Positions 1-8,509 of a DNA stretch of 64,000 nucleotides are shown here, one piece after another. Under the pieces are notes generated by a model. It saw nothing but the letters and a program-made list of their open reading frames with translations, made no database searches and was not told where the DNA came from. Origin of the DNA: Dongshaea marina (GTDB taxonomy: Bacteria; Pseudomonadota; Gammaproteobacteria; Enterobacterales; Aeromonadaceae); assembly GCF_003072645.1 (NCBI RefSeq), contig NZ_CP028897.1:2369658-2433657 (forward strand), read 5' to 3'. Both the position numbers and the translations under genes were made by a program. Every line of letters starts with the position of its first letter. Position 1 is the first letter of the stretch.

Positions 1-2
1 CC

Positions 3-1091
3 CACAAGCTCAGTGAGATGCCGCAACAGCTCTCCGAGAGCGAGGTCCGTGATGGAATGCATGCGATCCGTTGCCTGCTTGAGCACTACTTCCTTTCTTT
101 TGGTCAGCGTCATCAGCCCCAGCGGCGCGCCCGGGATATCGCGATCAAGCCGGTATCGATGCAGGGGCTGAGTAACCTGACCGATCTGGTGCGCGGCACC
201 GACAATCGCCACGCCAGGCTTGCTTTGATGGGAGTGGTAGGCACCCTTCTCACCGAGGGACGTACCCGGATGCTGCGTCCGGATGTACGGCCGATTTTGA
301 TCGTAGAAGATCCTGAGAGCCGCTTACATCCAACTTTGTTGGCGCTGGCCTGGGGGCTGGTGGAACAGCTACCGGCTCAGAAACTGGTGACCACCAACTC
401 GCTGGATCTGCTGGCATCCATTCCCCTTAATCAGATCCGCCGCCTGGTGCGCCATCAGCATAAGATTGAGGTTTATCGGCTGGGCAATGAGTTTTACTCG
501 GCCGAGGATCTGCGCAAGATCGCTTTTCATCTGCGACTGAATCGTCCGGGCTCTTTGTTTGCCCGCTGCTGGCTGCTGGTGGAGGGGGAGACTGAGCTAT
601 GGTTACTCTCAGAGTTAGCGCGGGTGTGTGGCTATAGCCTGCGCGCCGAAGGTGTGCGGATCATTGAGTTTGCCCAGTGTGGGATCAAGCCACTCATTAA
701 GCTTGCCCGGGATTTTGGGGTGGAGTGGCATCTTTTGACCGATGGCGACGAGGCTGGCCTCAAGTACGCGAATACGGTGCAGATCCGTCTGGAAGGGGAG
801 CGGGAGAAGGATCGGCTGACTGTGTTGCCGGCACGGGATATTGAGCATTTTCTGTATAAGAACGGCTTTGAAGAGGTCTACCGAAAAGCGGCGGGCTCTG
901 CGGGTAAGCGCAACATGCCGCAGCGACGGATCATCGAGAAGGCTATCTCCCGCTACAGCAAGCCGGGGATGGCGCTGTCGATCCTGGAGGCGATAGAGGC
1001 GCAACCTGAGTCTAGTATTGAAAAGATCCCATTGTTATTCCGCCAGCTATTTGCCCGGGTGATTAGCCTGGCAAGAAGGCAAGCGGGTTAA
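3..1091 (+). CDS. OLD-family ATP-dependent endonuclease (YbjD-like), 3' part
   Basis: The reading frame is open to the left edge, so only the C-terminal part (about 360 residues) of a longer protein is present. Seen: the ABC-ATPase end with a Walker-B-like hydrophobic stretch ending in VEDPESRLHP, then TTNSLDLL, followed by a Toprim-type nuclease domain with the glutamate motif VEGETE and the acidic motif LTDGDEAG. This ATPase-plus-Toprim order is the OLD nuclease architecture, and the overall look resembles E. coli YbjD (about 550 residues). Known for the family: ATP-dependent DNA nicking or cleavage, in some members anti-phage defence. No partner gene such as a UvrD-like helicase (Gabija) lies downstream, so a housekeeping YbjD role is more likely. 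The true start is outside the window. Confidence 0.8.
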   Translation, partial: HKLSEMPQQLSESEVRDGMHAIRCLLEHYFLSFGQRHQPQRRARDIAIKPVSMQGLSNLTDLVRGTDNRHARLALMGVVGTLLTEGRTRMLRPDVRPILIVEDPESRLHPTLLALAWGLVEQLPAQKLVTTNSLDLLASIPLNQIRRLVRHQHKIEVYRLGNEFYSAEDLRKIAFHLRLNRPGSLFARCWLLVEGETELWLLSELARVCGYSLRAEGVRIIEFAQCGIKPLIKLARDFGVEWHLLTDGDEAGLKYANTVQIRLEGEREKDRLTVLPARDIEHFLYKNGFEEVYRKAAGSAGKRNMPQRRIIEKAISRYSKPGMALSILEAIEAQPESSIEKIPLLFRQLFARVISLARRQAG

Positions 1092-1158
1092 ATTCAATAT
1101 TATGCCATCATACCTATTGTTTAAACTTCAGTTAAAAACCTGTCTACAGGAGTAAAGC

Positions 1159-1871
1159 GTGCTTGAGAATTTCTATCAGCCCATAGCCCTCATCTTCTCC
1201 CTGATGGGCTCCGGGGCGCTGCTGATCTTATGGGTGATTATCCGCAAGGCAGAGCTTTGCCCAGGCCAGTATGGGCGGATCCTTGAGAAGCTTTTTTCGG
1301 TATGGGTATTACAGCTTTGTGGAGCTTTGTTTGGTTTGAGTGGGGAGTTAATCCCTGGGCATTGGGCTGCCTGTGTGCAAGTGGCTTAGTGGGGATAGGC
1401 TTAAGCTTTTTTCTCTCCAGGGGCCGGGCTTCTCAGAGCATGATAGATCGAACCCTGATGATTTGTGGCTTTCTGAGTTTGATTGGGATCGTAATCCTGT
1501 TAGTGGTAACACAGCTTTGGATGGGAATTCTTGTATTGCTACTGTGTGGCGGCGCTTTTGCCCATCAGCTTTTGCTTAAGGCGGGGCACCGGCTGAACGC
1601 TTTTGATCTCATCTTGCCTCTGTCTGGTCTTGTCCTTGGGATCATCATCTTGATCTCTTTGCTGGGAACTATCCTGCTTGGTAAACAACTGCTATCCGTT
1701 TCTGAGCAGCTTGAACTCTTGGTTCGTAGCCTGTTTTTGATGGCGGCTCTGCTGGTGTGGTGCGCACCTCTATTGCTACAGAAAAAAGCGGCCCCAACCC
1801 TGCTGGGGATTGTCTGTGTGTTGCTGCTTATCTCTGAGTCGACCGGTTTGCATCTGCTGTTGCAAAGTTAA
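1159..1871 (+). pseudogene. Multi-pass inner-membrane protein, apparent frameshift
   Basis: Two overlapping frames together encode a very hydrophobic protein of about 237 residues with roughly seven membrane segments. The first frame starts at ATG 1159 after AGGAG and begins MLENFYQPIALIF; the second frame runs to the stop at 1871. A six-T run at 1292-1297 lies where the frames can be joined, and one extra T gives a continuous protein. I do not recognise the family; the length and topology are loosely like DmsC-type membrane anchors, but no catalytic partner is adjacent. Because both frames are hydrophobic between 1290 and 1385, the exact shift point is uncertain. It may be intact in the cell if the T run is under-called. 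Confidence 0.5.
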
Positions 1872-1935
1872 GCTGTCAGTGACATTGGCTACGAGATACA
1901 AGCCGTTGGACTTTTCATTACAAGGAGGGCTCGCT

Positions 1936-1971
1936 ATGCTGTGGGCCCGTATCACTTCTTTAAAAGAGTAA
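1936..1971 (+). CDS. Possible 11-residue leader peptide ahead of the RlpA-like gene
   Basis: A strong Shine-Dalgarno sequence AAGGAGG (1922-1928) precedes ATG 1936, which opens a tiny frame MLWARITSLKE ending in TAA 10 bases before the RlpA-like start codon. The following gene has only a weak ribosome site of its own, so the mini-frame may serve translational coupling. No peptide-level evidence is possible here, and the match could be a leftover ribosome site. Confidence 0.3.
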   Translation: MLWARITSLKE

Positions 1972-1981
1972 GCACTCAAAA

Positions 1982-2677
1982 ATGACTTCCAGGCGATCTC
2001 TTCTCTCTTCTCGCAACCGAGCTGCGGTCATATTGCTCATTGCCCTTGGCGGCGCGACTCTCAGTGGCTGTAGTGTGGTGGAGGGAACCTATGATGTGGT
2101 TGCAGGAACGGTGAAGGGGGTTTACTACATCACTAAGGGGACGGTGACGGCGGTGTACCATGTGGGTAAGTTTACCTATGAGGTAGTCAAAGCTCCCATT
2201 AGTTGGGCGCTGACCAACCCTGATCTTGAGACAATCGATGGTTTGCCGGTTAAAGAGGCGATTCGCTTAGGAAAAGTCAAAGACTCTCCCTATACGGTGA
2301 AGGGTAAAAAGTACTACCCGATGAGTGTTGCCAAGGCGCAGCACTATGAGCAGACAGGGATCGCCTCCTGGTATGGGGATGAAACCCTCAACATGAAAGA
2401 TGGCCACATGACGGCCAATGGCGAGGCCTTCAATCCCAATGCGCTGTCGGCGGCCCATAAATACCTGCCGCTTCCAACAAATGTGAAGGTCACCAATCTT
2501 GCTAATGGCCGCTCCGTGGTGGTGCGGGTCAACGACCGAGGGCCATTTCCCAGTGATCATAATCCGGATTCAGGTAAGCGGATCATCGATCTTAGCTATG
2601 GTGCAGCTCGTGAGCTTGGATTTGCCAAAAAGGGAACGGCCCGGGTTAGGGTCCAGACGGTGCACCTGGATAGCTGA
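1982..2677 (+). CDS. RlpA-like septal-ring lytic transglycosylase lipoprotein
   Basis: 231 residues. The N-terminus has arginines, a hydrophobic stretch and the lipobox LSGC at about residues 27-30, so an outer-membrane lipoprotein is expected. The C-terminal half (about 120-225) is a double-psi beta-barrel of the RlpA/expansin type, with QTGIASWYGD, TANGE, AAHKYLPLP, VRVNDRGPF and RIIDLSYGAA; the H and D residues of this motif set are those used by RlpA to cleave denuded peptidoglycan glycan strands. The usual C-terminal SPOR domain is missing, so targeting to the septum by SPOR is not expected. Between lipobox and barrel lies a segment of alternating V-G-T-V-x-x-V-Y pattern (about 34-75) that I do not recognise. 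It lies directly upstream of the Tad locus, but nothing shows it belongs to it. Confidence 0.85.
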   Translation: MTSRRSLLSSRNRAAVILLIALGGATLSGCSVVEGTYDVVAGTVKGVYYITKGTVTAVYHVGKFTYEVVKAPISWALTNPDLETIDGLPVKEAIRLGKVKDSPYTVKGKKYYPMSVAKAQHYEQTGIASWYGDETLNMKDGHMTANGEAFNPNALSAAHKYLPLPTNVKVTNLANGRSVVVRVNDRGPFPSDHNPDSGKRIIDLSYGAARELGFAKKGTARVRVQTVHLDS

Positions 2678-3449
2678 TATTTCAGGAATGAGCTTTCTGG
2701 CAGAACGATTCACCTTAGTGGCTTGGTGTTTGCCTCTGTGCTTAAGCTTCTTTATGAACTACAAGGCTTGAACGCGGTGACATATATAGCATTCACTGTG
2801 CTAAGGGAGCCCGTACCAGCTTTGAACCTGTAATTCAGGGGAGGTTAAGCCTGGTTATAGTAGTTTTGTTTTCAGAAAACTTTGGTTTCTAAAACTGCTA
2901 AGGACCTCTCTTTTTGATAGCATCGGCCTCATTGTTACGTTATGTTACATGACAGGCCTGAGCATTACATCGCTAATACCCGCCAGTCACTTCTCTTTTT
3001 AGTCATTCAAAATGAATTTTGAGCTGATTTTTTCATGGGAAAACAGCCCTAAAACCCTCCCAGATTCAAATTAAGGCATTTGACCTAGATGGAATTTTAA
3101 TTCAGAAAAAATCCTTTAAAAACACTAGGTTAAATGTTGGTCGGCACTTACTTATTTTGCTCAAAACTAGTTTCAACCCTCTTTGAAAAAAATTAGCGCT
3201 TGCCTGAAAAAGCAGCGCCGAGTATCTTTTGCGCCATCAACGAAACACACTAAACAAAAATTAAATGTTTAGAGGATGACTAAGCAGTTTTGTTTATTGG
3301 TTGATGACGATTTATTTGCTGGAGTTTTTTGAAATTACTTTCAGCTATTAACCTTGACTATGGATAGTTATCGCAAGTATCTGTTTTGCGAGCTATCTAT
3401 TAGCTTTTTTGTTTTTGCACAATCTCTATCTTTACCTTTGGAGTTTATA
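2678..3449. other. Long AT-rich intergenic region upstream of flp
   Basis: About 770 bases with no credible gene. It is much more AT-rich than the flanking genes. It contains a half-site of the element shared with other Tad promoters (3068-3089) and a small inverted repeat CTAAACA/TGTTTAG (3250-3256 and 3266-3272). The size and composition fit a regulated promoter region for the major pilin; I cannot place a confident core promoter. Confidence 0.5.
3068..3089 (+). promoter_or_regulatory. Half-copy of the shared Tad-locus upstream element
   Basis: TTAAGGCATTTGACCTAG here matches TTAAGGCATATGACCGAG in front of rcpA at all but two positions and the related sequence in front of tadA. The downstream CATATACT half found at the other two sites is absent. 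It lies about 360 bases upstream of the flp start. It is probably a regulator binding site; the regulator is unknown. Confidence 0.4.
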
Positions 3450-3701
3450 ATGAAATTCGTTACTAACGCATGTACTGCTGCTTACTCTAAGACTGCTGCT
3501 GCCCTGACTACTTTTACTCGTGATGAGCGTGGTGTCACTGCAATTGAATATTCTTTGATTGGTGTTGCTGTAGCAGTAATCCTGGTTTATGCATTCAATG
3601 GTGACTCTGGCGCAATCTCTGGACCATTGAAAACACTGTTCTCGACAATTGCAACCAAAGTAAGTACTGCTAGTACTGCAACATTTTCTGGTATTAGCTA
3701 A
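3450..3701 (+). CDS. flp: Flp-type IVb major pilin precursor
   Basis: 83 residues. Start chosen at ATG 3450 because TTGGAG lies just upstream and the protein then has the usual short basic leader. The leader ends DERG, followed by the mature N-terminus VTAIEYSLIGVAVAVILVYA: the Flp cleavage pattern G/xxxxEY with the essential glutamate at +5 and tyrosine at +6, then the single hydrophobic helix that packs the pilus core. The short Ser/Thr/Ala-rich tail is typical of Flp. The prepilin is cleaved by TadV and assembled by TadA/B/C through RcpA. It heads the Tad cluster and is usually the most strongly transcribed gene. Confidence 0.93.
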   Translation: MKFVTNACTAAYSKTAAALTTFTRDERGVTAIEYSLIGVAVAVILVYAFNGDSGAISGPLKTLFSTIATKVSTASTATFSGIS

Positions 3702-3802
3702 ATAAACATCATTACTGAAAAAATGTTTCAGTAGTGAACTCCAGCATCATTATATTTAGTGGTGCTGGAGGTTCCACTATTTACTTAAATTACACGAGTT
3801 AT

Positions 3803-4279
3803 ATGCCTGTGGAAATAGTCGCTTTCCTAATTATTTCTTTCATTGGGCTATATGTTTGTATTACAGACTATACTCAGAGAAGAATAAATAACAATGCTGT
3901 TTTATGTGTGTTTATACTATTGTCAGCTATAGCAATTTTTCATGATAAATATATCTCTGGGCTTGTACTGGCTATTTCTGTAATTTTCATTGGATATGTA
4001 CTATTTGTTGTAAAGGTTCTTGGTGCTGGTGATGTCAAGCTTGTCGCAGCCTTTGCTCCTGCTTTAACTTGGTCCGGTGTGGTTGTAGGGCTTTTTGGTA
4101 TGTGTGTGCTTGGCGGGCTGCTGGCAGCTGGTTATCTTCTCTACGGAGTTTGCTCCGGGCGTTTGAAAGAGGTTCGCCAACGAGGTATCCCCTATGGGAT
4201 CCCGATAGTGATCTCATTTCTAACGGTTTTATACTTCCAGTTAGATATTGGAAACCAGTTCCAATCTTTAATGATGTAA
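3803..4279 (+). CDS. tadV: TadV/CpaA prepilin peptidase
   Basis: About 158 residues from ATG 3803; a GTG at 3734 in the same frame would add 23 residues with no better ribosome site, so the start is uncertain. Several membrane segments are visible. The two catalytic aspartates of the A24 aspartic peptidase family are seen in ITDYTQRRI (first cytoplasmic loop) and GAGDVKL. No N-terminal methylase domain is present, as expected for the short TadV/CpaA class. It processes the Flp pilin and the TadE/TadF pseudopilins at the inner membrane. Confidence 0.9.
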   Translation: MPVEIVAFLIISFIGLYVCITDYTQRRINNNAVLCVFILLSAIAIFHDKYISGLVLAISVIFIGYVLFVVKVLGAGDVKLVAAFAPALTWSGVVVGLFGMCVLGGLLAAGYLLYGVCSGRLKEVRQRGIPYGIPIVISFLTVLYFQLDIGNQFQSLMM

Positions 4280-4320
4280 TCAATAGTTATATTTACTTCT
4301 CCGAATTAAGAGGTTTCGAC

Positions 4321-5181
4321 ATGGGTCGACAAACAATATATATCCTTGCTTTGTGCGCAATCTGTGTCGGGGCGTTTGGATTATTTAAAAACTATTTTGT
4401 GCATCCGGTAGCCCAGGCTAAACCGGTGAAAAAAGTTCAATTAGTGGTGGTTTATTCGGCTAAATATCCTTTAAAGGCGCAAACCCTGCTCAAGCGCCAG
4501 GATGTAGAACGTAAGGCGATCCCCCTTGAGAAAGCTGCTCAATTTGGGATCAAACAGGATCAAAAGCTTCCCTTTGATCAAGGGTACCTGTTGTTAAATA
4601 GTGTTGCTCAGGAGGGATATATCACCCCTGATATGTTGAGCAAGCCAGATATTAACTATTTTATGCAAAAGGCAAAACGCATGAACATGGTTGCGGTACC
4701 CCTTAAAATTAATGGAATGCAGAAGCTGGATGCGATGTTGCATGCCGGCGATCAGGTTTCACTTCTGCAAATTACCGATCGTAATCGCAGCATGGCTGCC
4801 TCCAAGGTGGAGGAGAGTAGCAGTGCACCAAGTCCTGATATTGCAGTGAGCATGCTTCAGCCAAATATTAAGCTGCTCTCAATTGAACCAATAGCTGCAT
4901 CGCAGACATCGAGTTCAGATGATGCATCGCATATTCTTCCTGGTTCTCACTCTGCTAAAAAAGCGCTCCCACAATCGATGGCAGGTTATCGCTCCTATCA
5001 GGTGATTGTTGCGGTGCCCCACAGCCAGGTTTCTCGCTTACTGCTGGCTCAGAGGGTCTCTTACCTCATCATGCAGACCTATGTTCCGGGTGTAACTGAT
5101 TACGCCGATATGGGTGATGTAGTTCCTGATTACAGCACTGTGACTGAGTTACGTGCTGGTGGTAAGGCTAGTGCGAGTTAA
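4321..5181 (+). CDS. rcpC: RcpC/CpaB Flp pilus assembly protein
   Basis: 286 residues from ATG 4321; in-frame upstream codons overlap tadV and are rejected. One N-terminal membrane segment (about 5-22) anchors a periplasmic protein. The region after it, with VVVYSAKYPLKAQTLLKRQDVERKAIP, has the SAF-like fold seen in CpaB/RcpC, and VPLKINGMQKLDAMLHAGDQVSLL follows the family pattern for the second domain. RcpC is thought to support the RcpA secretin and bind peptidoglycan or pilus. A serine-rich insert lies at about residues 160-215. A rho-independent terminator follows directly, so rcpA probably has its own promoter. Confidence 0.85.
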   Translation: MGRQTIYILALCAICVGAFGLFKNYFVHPVAQAKPVKKVQLVVVYSAKYPLKAQTLLKRQDVERKAIPLEKAAQFGIKQDQKLPFDQGYLLLNSVAQEGYITPDMLSKPDINYFMQKAKRMNMVAVPLKINGMQKLDAMLHAGDQVSLLQITDRNRSMAASKVEESSSAPSPDIAVSMLQPNIKLLSIEPIAASQTSSSDDASHILPGSHSAKKALPQSMAGYRSYQVIVAVPHSQVSRLLLAQRVSYLIMQTYVPGVTDYADMGDVVPDYSTVTELRAGGKASAS

Positions 5182-5202
5182 GCCCGTAGTGACCACCAGT
5201 TA

Positions 5203-5228
5203 GGGGCGTTAAGACGCCCCTTATTTTT
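5203..5228 (+). terminator. Rho-independent terminator after rcpC
   Basis: Stem GGGGCG / CGCCCC with a six-base loop, followed by TTATTTTT. It divides flp-tadV-rcpC from the rcpA group. Confidence 0.8.
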
Positions 5229-5259
5229 GATGGATGCCATATCTAGTCGCAGTTTATTG

Positions 5260-5310
5260 CTCATTTAAGGCATATGACCGAGAGCCTTGCTGTTTTTTTC
5301 TCCATATACT
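5260..5310 (+). promoter_or_regulatory. Shared Tad promoter-like element upstream of rcpA
   Basis: CTCATTTAAGGCATATGACCGAG, 20 bases, then CATATACT. The same arrangement with identical spacing occurs at 9715-9765 before tadA. TATACT is a plausible -10 box and the upstream block may bind an activator. The element ends 105 bases before the rcpA start, after the rcpC terminator, which is where a promoter is needed. Confidence 0.6.
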
Positions 5311-5415
5311 GCGCCTCATTATCTTAGACCTTAAATAAAAGTTGCAATTTTAGGTTCACGATAAGTTTAGGTGAAATTCCATCTTGATATTGATTTAGAT
5401 ATTACGAGGTAGTTT

Positions 5416-6648
5416 ATGTTTTATCGTATCGCCAAGAGCTGTCTGCTGCTGAGTGTGCTACTTGGTTCGATGGCTGTTCAGGCTCAACAACTCTTCATTG
5501 ATCAGGGTGGATCGCTCAACCTTAGCTTTGAGCAAAAGGTGAAGACCGTATTTATCGCTAACTCTGCAGTTGCTGACTACAAGGTGATTAATGATCATCA
5601 CCTGGTGCTGTTTGGCAAAAAAGAGGGGCGATCGCAAATTACTGTGTATAACCCTAGCGGTAAGGCTATTTACGGCCGGGTATTGATCGTTAATCGTAAT
5701 ATCTCTGCTCTGCGCAAAGTAATTAGTGATCAGTATCCGGATGTTCAGGTTAGGATCCGCCAGATTAATAATAAGATCTTGCTTGAGGGTAATGTTTCCG
5801 ATGAGGGAACGCATGCCGCTATTGCCAATCTTGCCAAGCAACTATTGGATAAGGGCCTTAAGCTGGTTGACACACTGCAGGTGACTAATGCTCCTCAGGT
5901 GAATATCCAGCTCACTATTGCCGATGTTAGTAAATCCCTGGAACACAATATTGGGGTGGACTGGAGTGATCTAAGTGGCTCAACGGGAACCTTTTTCTTT
6001 AGTAATCTAACGGCTCCCGATCTGTCAGCACTATTGAATGCAAATAGTGAGAATAAATCTAGCTATGTATTGGCCGAACCCAATATGACAGTGATGTCAG
6101 GCAAAAAAGCCAAGTTCCTGGCAGGAGGGCAGATCCCGATTGTCACCAGCTCAGTTAATGGACAGAGCGTTGACTATAAGGATTACGGGGTACAGCTCAA
6201 TGTGGGAGCCGTGGTTAAGGCCCACGGTAAGATAGATATCACAGTCGCTACCGAGGTCAGTACACTTGGTGCCAAGACATATAATAACTATCCGACTCTT
6301 GATACCCGCCGTGCCTCCTCAGTAGTCCAGGTCAAAGATGGTCAGAGCTTTGTACTAGGTGGCCTCTTGAGTAGTGGTGATGCAAAAGATCTCAATCGTG
6401 TACCACTTTTGGGAGATATTCCTGTGCTGGGTGCGTTTTTCAGACACGCTCAGAATACAACAGATAAGCGTGAGATGATCGTGGTGGCTACGGTTCACCT
6501 GGTTCGGCCGGTGCAAGCAGGTACTGTGCAGCTACCAAGCATGCAGCACACCTCGGTCTGGCATGATCTGCTTGGATTACCAACCAGCTCAACTAAAAAC
6601 CCCTTGGTTCAGCAGAGTGCGATTCGTAATGGAGGCTTCATCCGATGA
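5416..6648 (+). CDS. rcpA: RcpA/CpaC Tad secretin
   Basis: 410 residues. Sec signal peptide MFYRIAKSCLLLSVLLGSMA then VQAQQ. The N-terminal part (about 25-100) is the pilus-secretin N0-like domain, followed by a BON-like segment with LLEGNVSDEGTHAAI (about 115-150). The C-terminal half is the secretin beta-barrel domain, with VLAEPNMTVMSGKKAKFLAGGQIP and VQVKDGQSFVLGGLLS, ending with the conserved VPLLGDIPVLGAFFR. It forms the outer-membrane channel for the Flp pilus. It overlaps the next gene by four bases (ATGA), so the two are translationally coupled. Confidence 0.93.
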   Translation: MFYRIAKSCLLLSVLLGSMAVQAQQLFIDQGGSLNLSFEQKVKTVFIANSAVADYKVINDHHLVLFGKKEGRSQITVYNPSGKAIYGRVLIVNRNISALRKVISDQYPDVQVRIRQINNKILLEGNVSDEGTHAAIANLAKQLLDKGLKLVDTLQVTNAPQVNIQLTIADVSKSLEHNIGVDWSDLSGSTGTFFFSNLTAPDLSALLNANSENKSSYVLAEPNMTVMSGKKAKFLAGGQIPIVTSSVNGQSVDYKDYGVQLNVGAVVKAHGKIDITVATEVSTLGAKTYNNYPTLDTRRASSVVQVKDGQSFVLGGLLSSGDAKDLNRVPLLGDIPVLGAFFRHAQNTTDKREMIVVATVHLVRPVQAGTVQLPSMQHTSVWHDLLGLPTSSTKNPLVQQSAIRNGGFIR

Positions 6649-7292
6649 AACACTGGTTTAAATATGTAGCTTTAACGGTGAGTTTCCTGACGGTCAGCAA
6701 TGCAAACGCAATCGGCATCAGCAATGTCAGCATTCAAACAACCGATATGAGTTACACCGTCATCATCAAAAAGGGAACTCAACTCAAGCGTTTGGGTAAT
6801 CAGCAGCTCATCAGCTATCAGGGAATAGACCGTGAGTTTAAGCAATATCTGGAACAGCACCGTACTTCGATTTTGGGTGGGAATAAAAGTCTTACCCTAA
6901 AATGGGTTGGTAAATCCGGCTATAAGATCATGAGTAAAGCACGTTCGCAGTTGATTCTGATGGGGGTTGCTGCACAGCAGATCAAAATAGTTGAGTTGAA
7001 AAAGCCCAGGATGACTAAGAGTGCTCAAGAGGAAACCCATAGAGAAACAGCCAAAAGTTTCGACATTCTGGCGGTTAAAGATAATCAGCCTGAACTGAAA
7101 ATGACGCAACAACCTAAAGGACTGAAGCAAAGTTTCGATTTTCGCCTGACGGTGACCGATTACAAGGTTAAGGCTAATCCGTGCGGTTCCTGGAAGCCGT
7201 TGCAAAACGATACTCCTGAATTTGGCTGTGCAGTGAACAATGCTCTGATGCAGTCTTTGATGCATCCACAGAATAATATCGTGATTGATTAA
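6645..7292 (+). CDS. CpaD/RcpB-like Tad periplasmic protein
   Basis: 215 residues with a signal peptide ending ...SNANA; there is no lipobox cysteine, unlike typical CpaD lipoproteins. The C-terminal part holds CGSWKPLQND and FGCAVNNALMQSLMHP, which resembles the CpaD motif (cysteine, short spacer, FGCA, then a helix ending in a P). This and the position directly after rcpA support a CpaD/RcpB role in secretin assembly or gating at the outer membrane. The middle (about 110-160) is polar and poorly conserved. Assignment rests on the short motif and on synteny. Confidence 0.65.
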   Translation: MKHWFKYVALTVSFLTVSNANAIGISNVSIQTTDMSYTVIIKKGTQLKRLGNQQLISYQGIDREFKQYLEQHRTSILGGNKSLTLKWVGKSGYKIMSKARSQLILMGVAAQQIKIVELKKPRMTKSAQEETHRETAKSFDILAVKDNQPELKMTQQPKGLKQSFDFRLTVTDYKVKANPCGSWKPLQNDTPEFGCAVNNALMQSLMHPQNNIVID

Positions 7293-7304
7293 GAGGTAAC
7301 TAAG

Positions 7305-8507
7305 ATGGATTCATTTAACCTGACTACCAAGGTTGCGATTTTTTATCAATCACCTGAATGCCGCCATGTTTTGGAATCAGCCCTTGAGTTTGAGGGGATG
7401 CAGGATGTCACTGCTATTGAGAACAAGGTTTCTAAAATTGCCGATCTCTGTAAAGAGCAGGAGCTGGATATAGCGCTTCTTGATTGTAGCCAGGAAAGCG
7501 ATCTTCAGGCTGCTGTTGATCGGTCTCGCTTTTACTTCTCTGCCAGAACTTCAGTGATTGTGGTGGGTTGTGACCAGTCTATTTCTGTGCAACGGCAGCT
7601 GAAAAAGCAGGGAATCTATTACCTCTACTGGCCAGCCCACAAGAGTGATGTTTGCGATCTGCTTGATACAGTGAGTAACGATCGCCGGAATAACCGTCGT
7701 CTCGGGGTGCGTAATGCAAAGCGGATTGCGGTGCTTGGCGTCAAGGGCGGGGTCGGTACCTCTGTAGTGAGCTCTCAGTTAGCCTATATGTTGGAAAGGC
7801 GCCATCACCTCAATACCCTTCTGGTAGATAACAGCTTTGGTCAGGGAGACCTGGATCTACTGCTGAATATTCCGACGGAAGATCTTCATCGCCACCAGTT
7901 GGACTCAACTCTGCTCCACTACCTGGATGAATCGGCGGCCCTTTCTCTGCTGTATAAGCACTCTGAATCTTTTCAGTTGCTGTCACTACAGAGCCAGGAG
8001 CTGAACGTAGAGCAACTGCGCACTGCTAAGCGCCAGGTGATGGGGCTCTTAGCCGATCACTTTAATTTTATCCTCGATGATCTCTCGGCCTCTGTTGGTT
8101 TTACCCCGGATCTTGAGTATCTGGCGGAGCACAATGATTATCTGATGTTGGTGAGCGATAGTTCAGTGTCATCGATTCGTGCTCTGAGCCAGATGCAAAA
8201 ACGCTTTGCTGAGCTGCAGCAACACAAGGGGCACTGTCAGCTTCTGACGGCTGTTAACCATGCGCGGCCGCTACGCGGTGGCAGTGTACTGAGTAATTCG
8301 GAAATCAAAAACTATCTCAAGGGCGAGCCGGATTGGATTCTTCCTTATGAAGCTCGCCTATATGCGACACTACTGGCTGGTAAGAAGCTTGGCAGAGAGA
8401 AGTTCGCTCAGGGCATAGAGCAGATCTGCAATAAGCTAACCGGTGAAAAAGAGCGTGAAGATCTGGCATATCGCCTGGCTAAGCGTTTACAAATTTTCCG
8501 GAGGTAG
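7305..8507 (+). CDS. tadZ: TadZ/CpaE pilus localisation ATPase
   Basis: 400 residues. Residues 1-125 resemble an atypical response-regulator receiver domain, as usual in TadZ/CpaE. From about 140 there is a ParA/MinD-type ATPase: RIAVLGVKGGVGTSVVSSQLA is the deviant Walker A, LLVDNSFGQGDLDLLLNI the switch region and FILDDLSASVGF the Walker B equivalent. TadZ marks the cell pole and recruits the rest of the Tad machine. It sits 12 bases after the CpaD-like gene and 2 bases before tadE, in one operon. Confidence 0.9.
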   Translation: MDSFNLTTKVAIFYQSPECRHVLESALEFEGMQDVTAIENKVSKIADLCKEQELDIALLDCSQESDLQAAVDRSRFYFSARTSVIVVGCDQSISVQRQLKKQGIYYLYWPAHKSDVCDLLDTVSNDRRNNRRLGVRNAKRIAVLGVKGGVGTSVVSSQLAYMLERRHHLNTLLVDNSFGQGDLDLLLNIPTEDLHRHQLDSTLLHYLDESAALSLLYKHSESFQLLSLQSQELNVEQLRTAKRQVMGLLADHFNFILDDLSASVGFTPDLEYLAEHNDYLMLVSDSSVSSIRALSQMQKRFAELQQHKGHCQLLTAVNHARPLRGGSVLSNSEIKNYLKGEPDWILPYEARLYATLLAGKKLGREKFAQGIEQICNKLTGEKEREDLAYRLAKRLQIFRR

Positions 8508-8509
8508 GG

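Noticed and set aside
18..1091. OLD-type nuclease as part of a Gabija-like defence pair
   Set aside because: No UvrD-like helicase follows; the sequence looks more like the widespread YbjD type, and the upstream side is outside the window.
3139..3165. Possible sigma-54 promoter upstream of flp (GGCAC ... TTTTGC)
   Set aside because: The distance between the GG and GC elements is about 16 bases instead of 12.
4069..4320. N-terminal extension of RcpC starting inside tadV
   Set aside because: Overlaps a conserved gene in another frame and lacks a signal or membrane start; ATG 4321 gives the normal family N-terminus.
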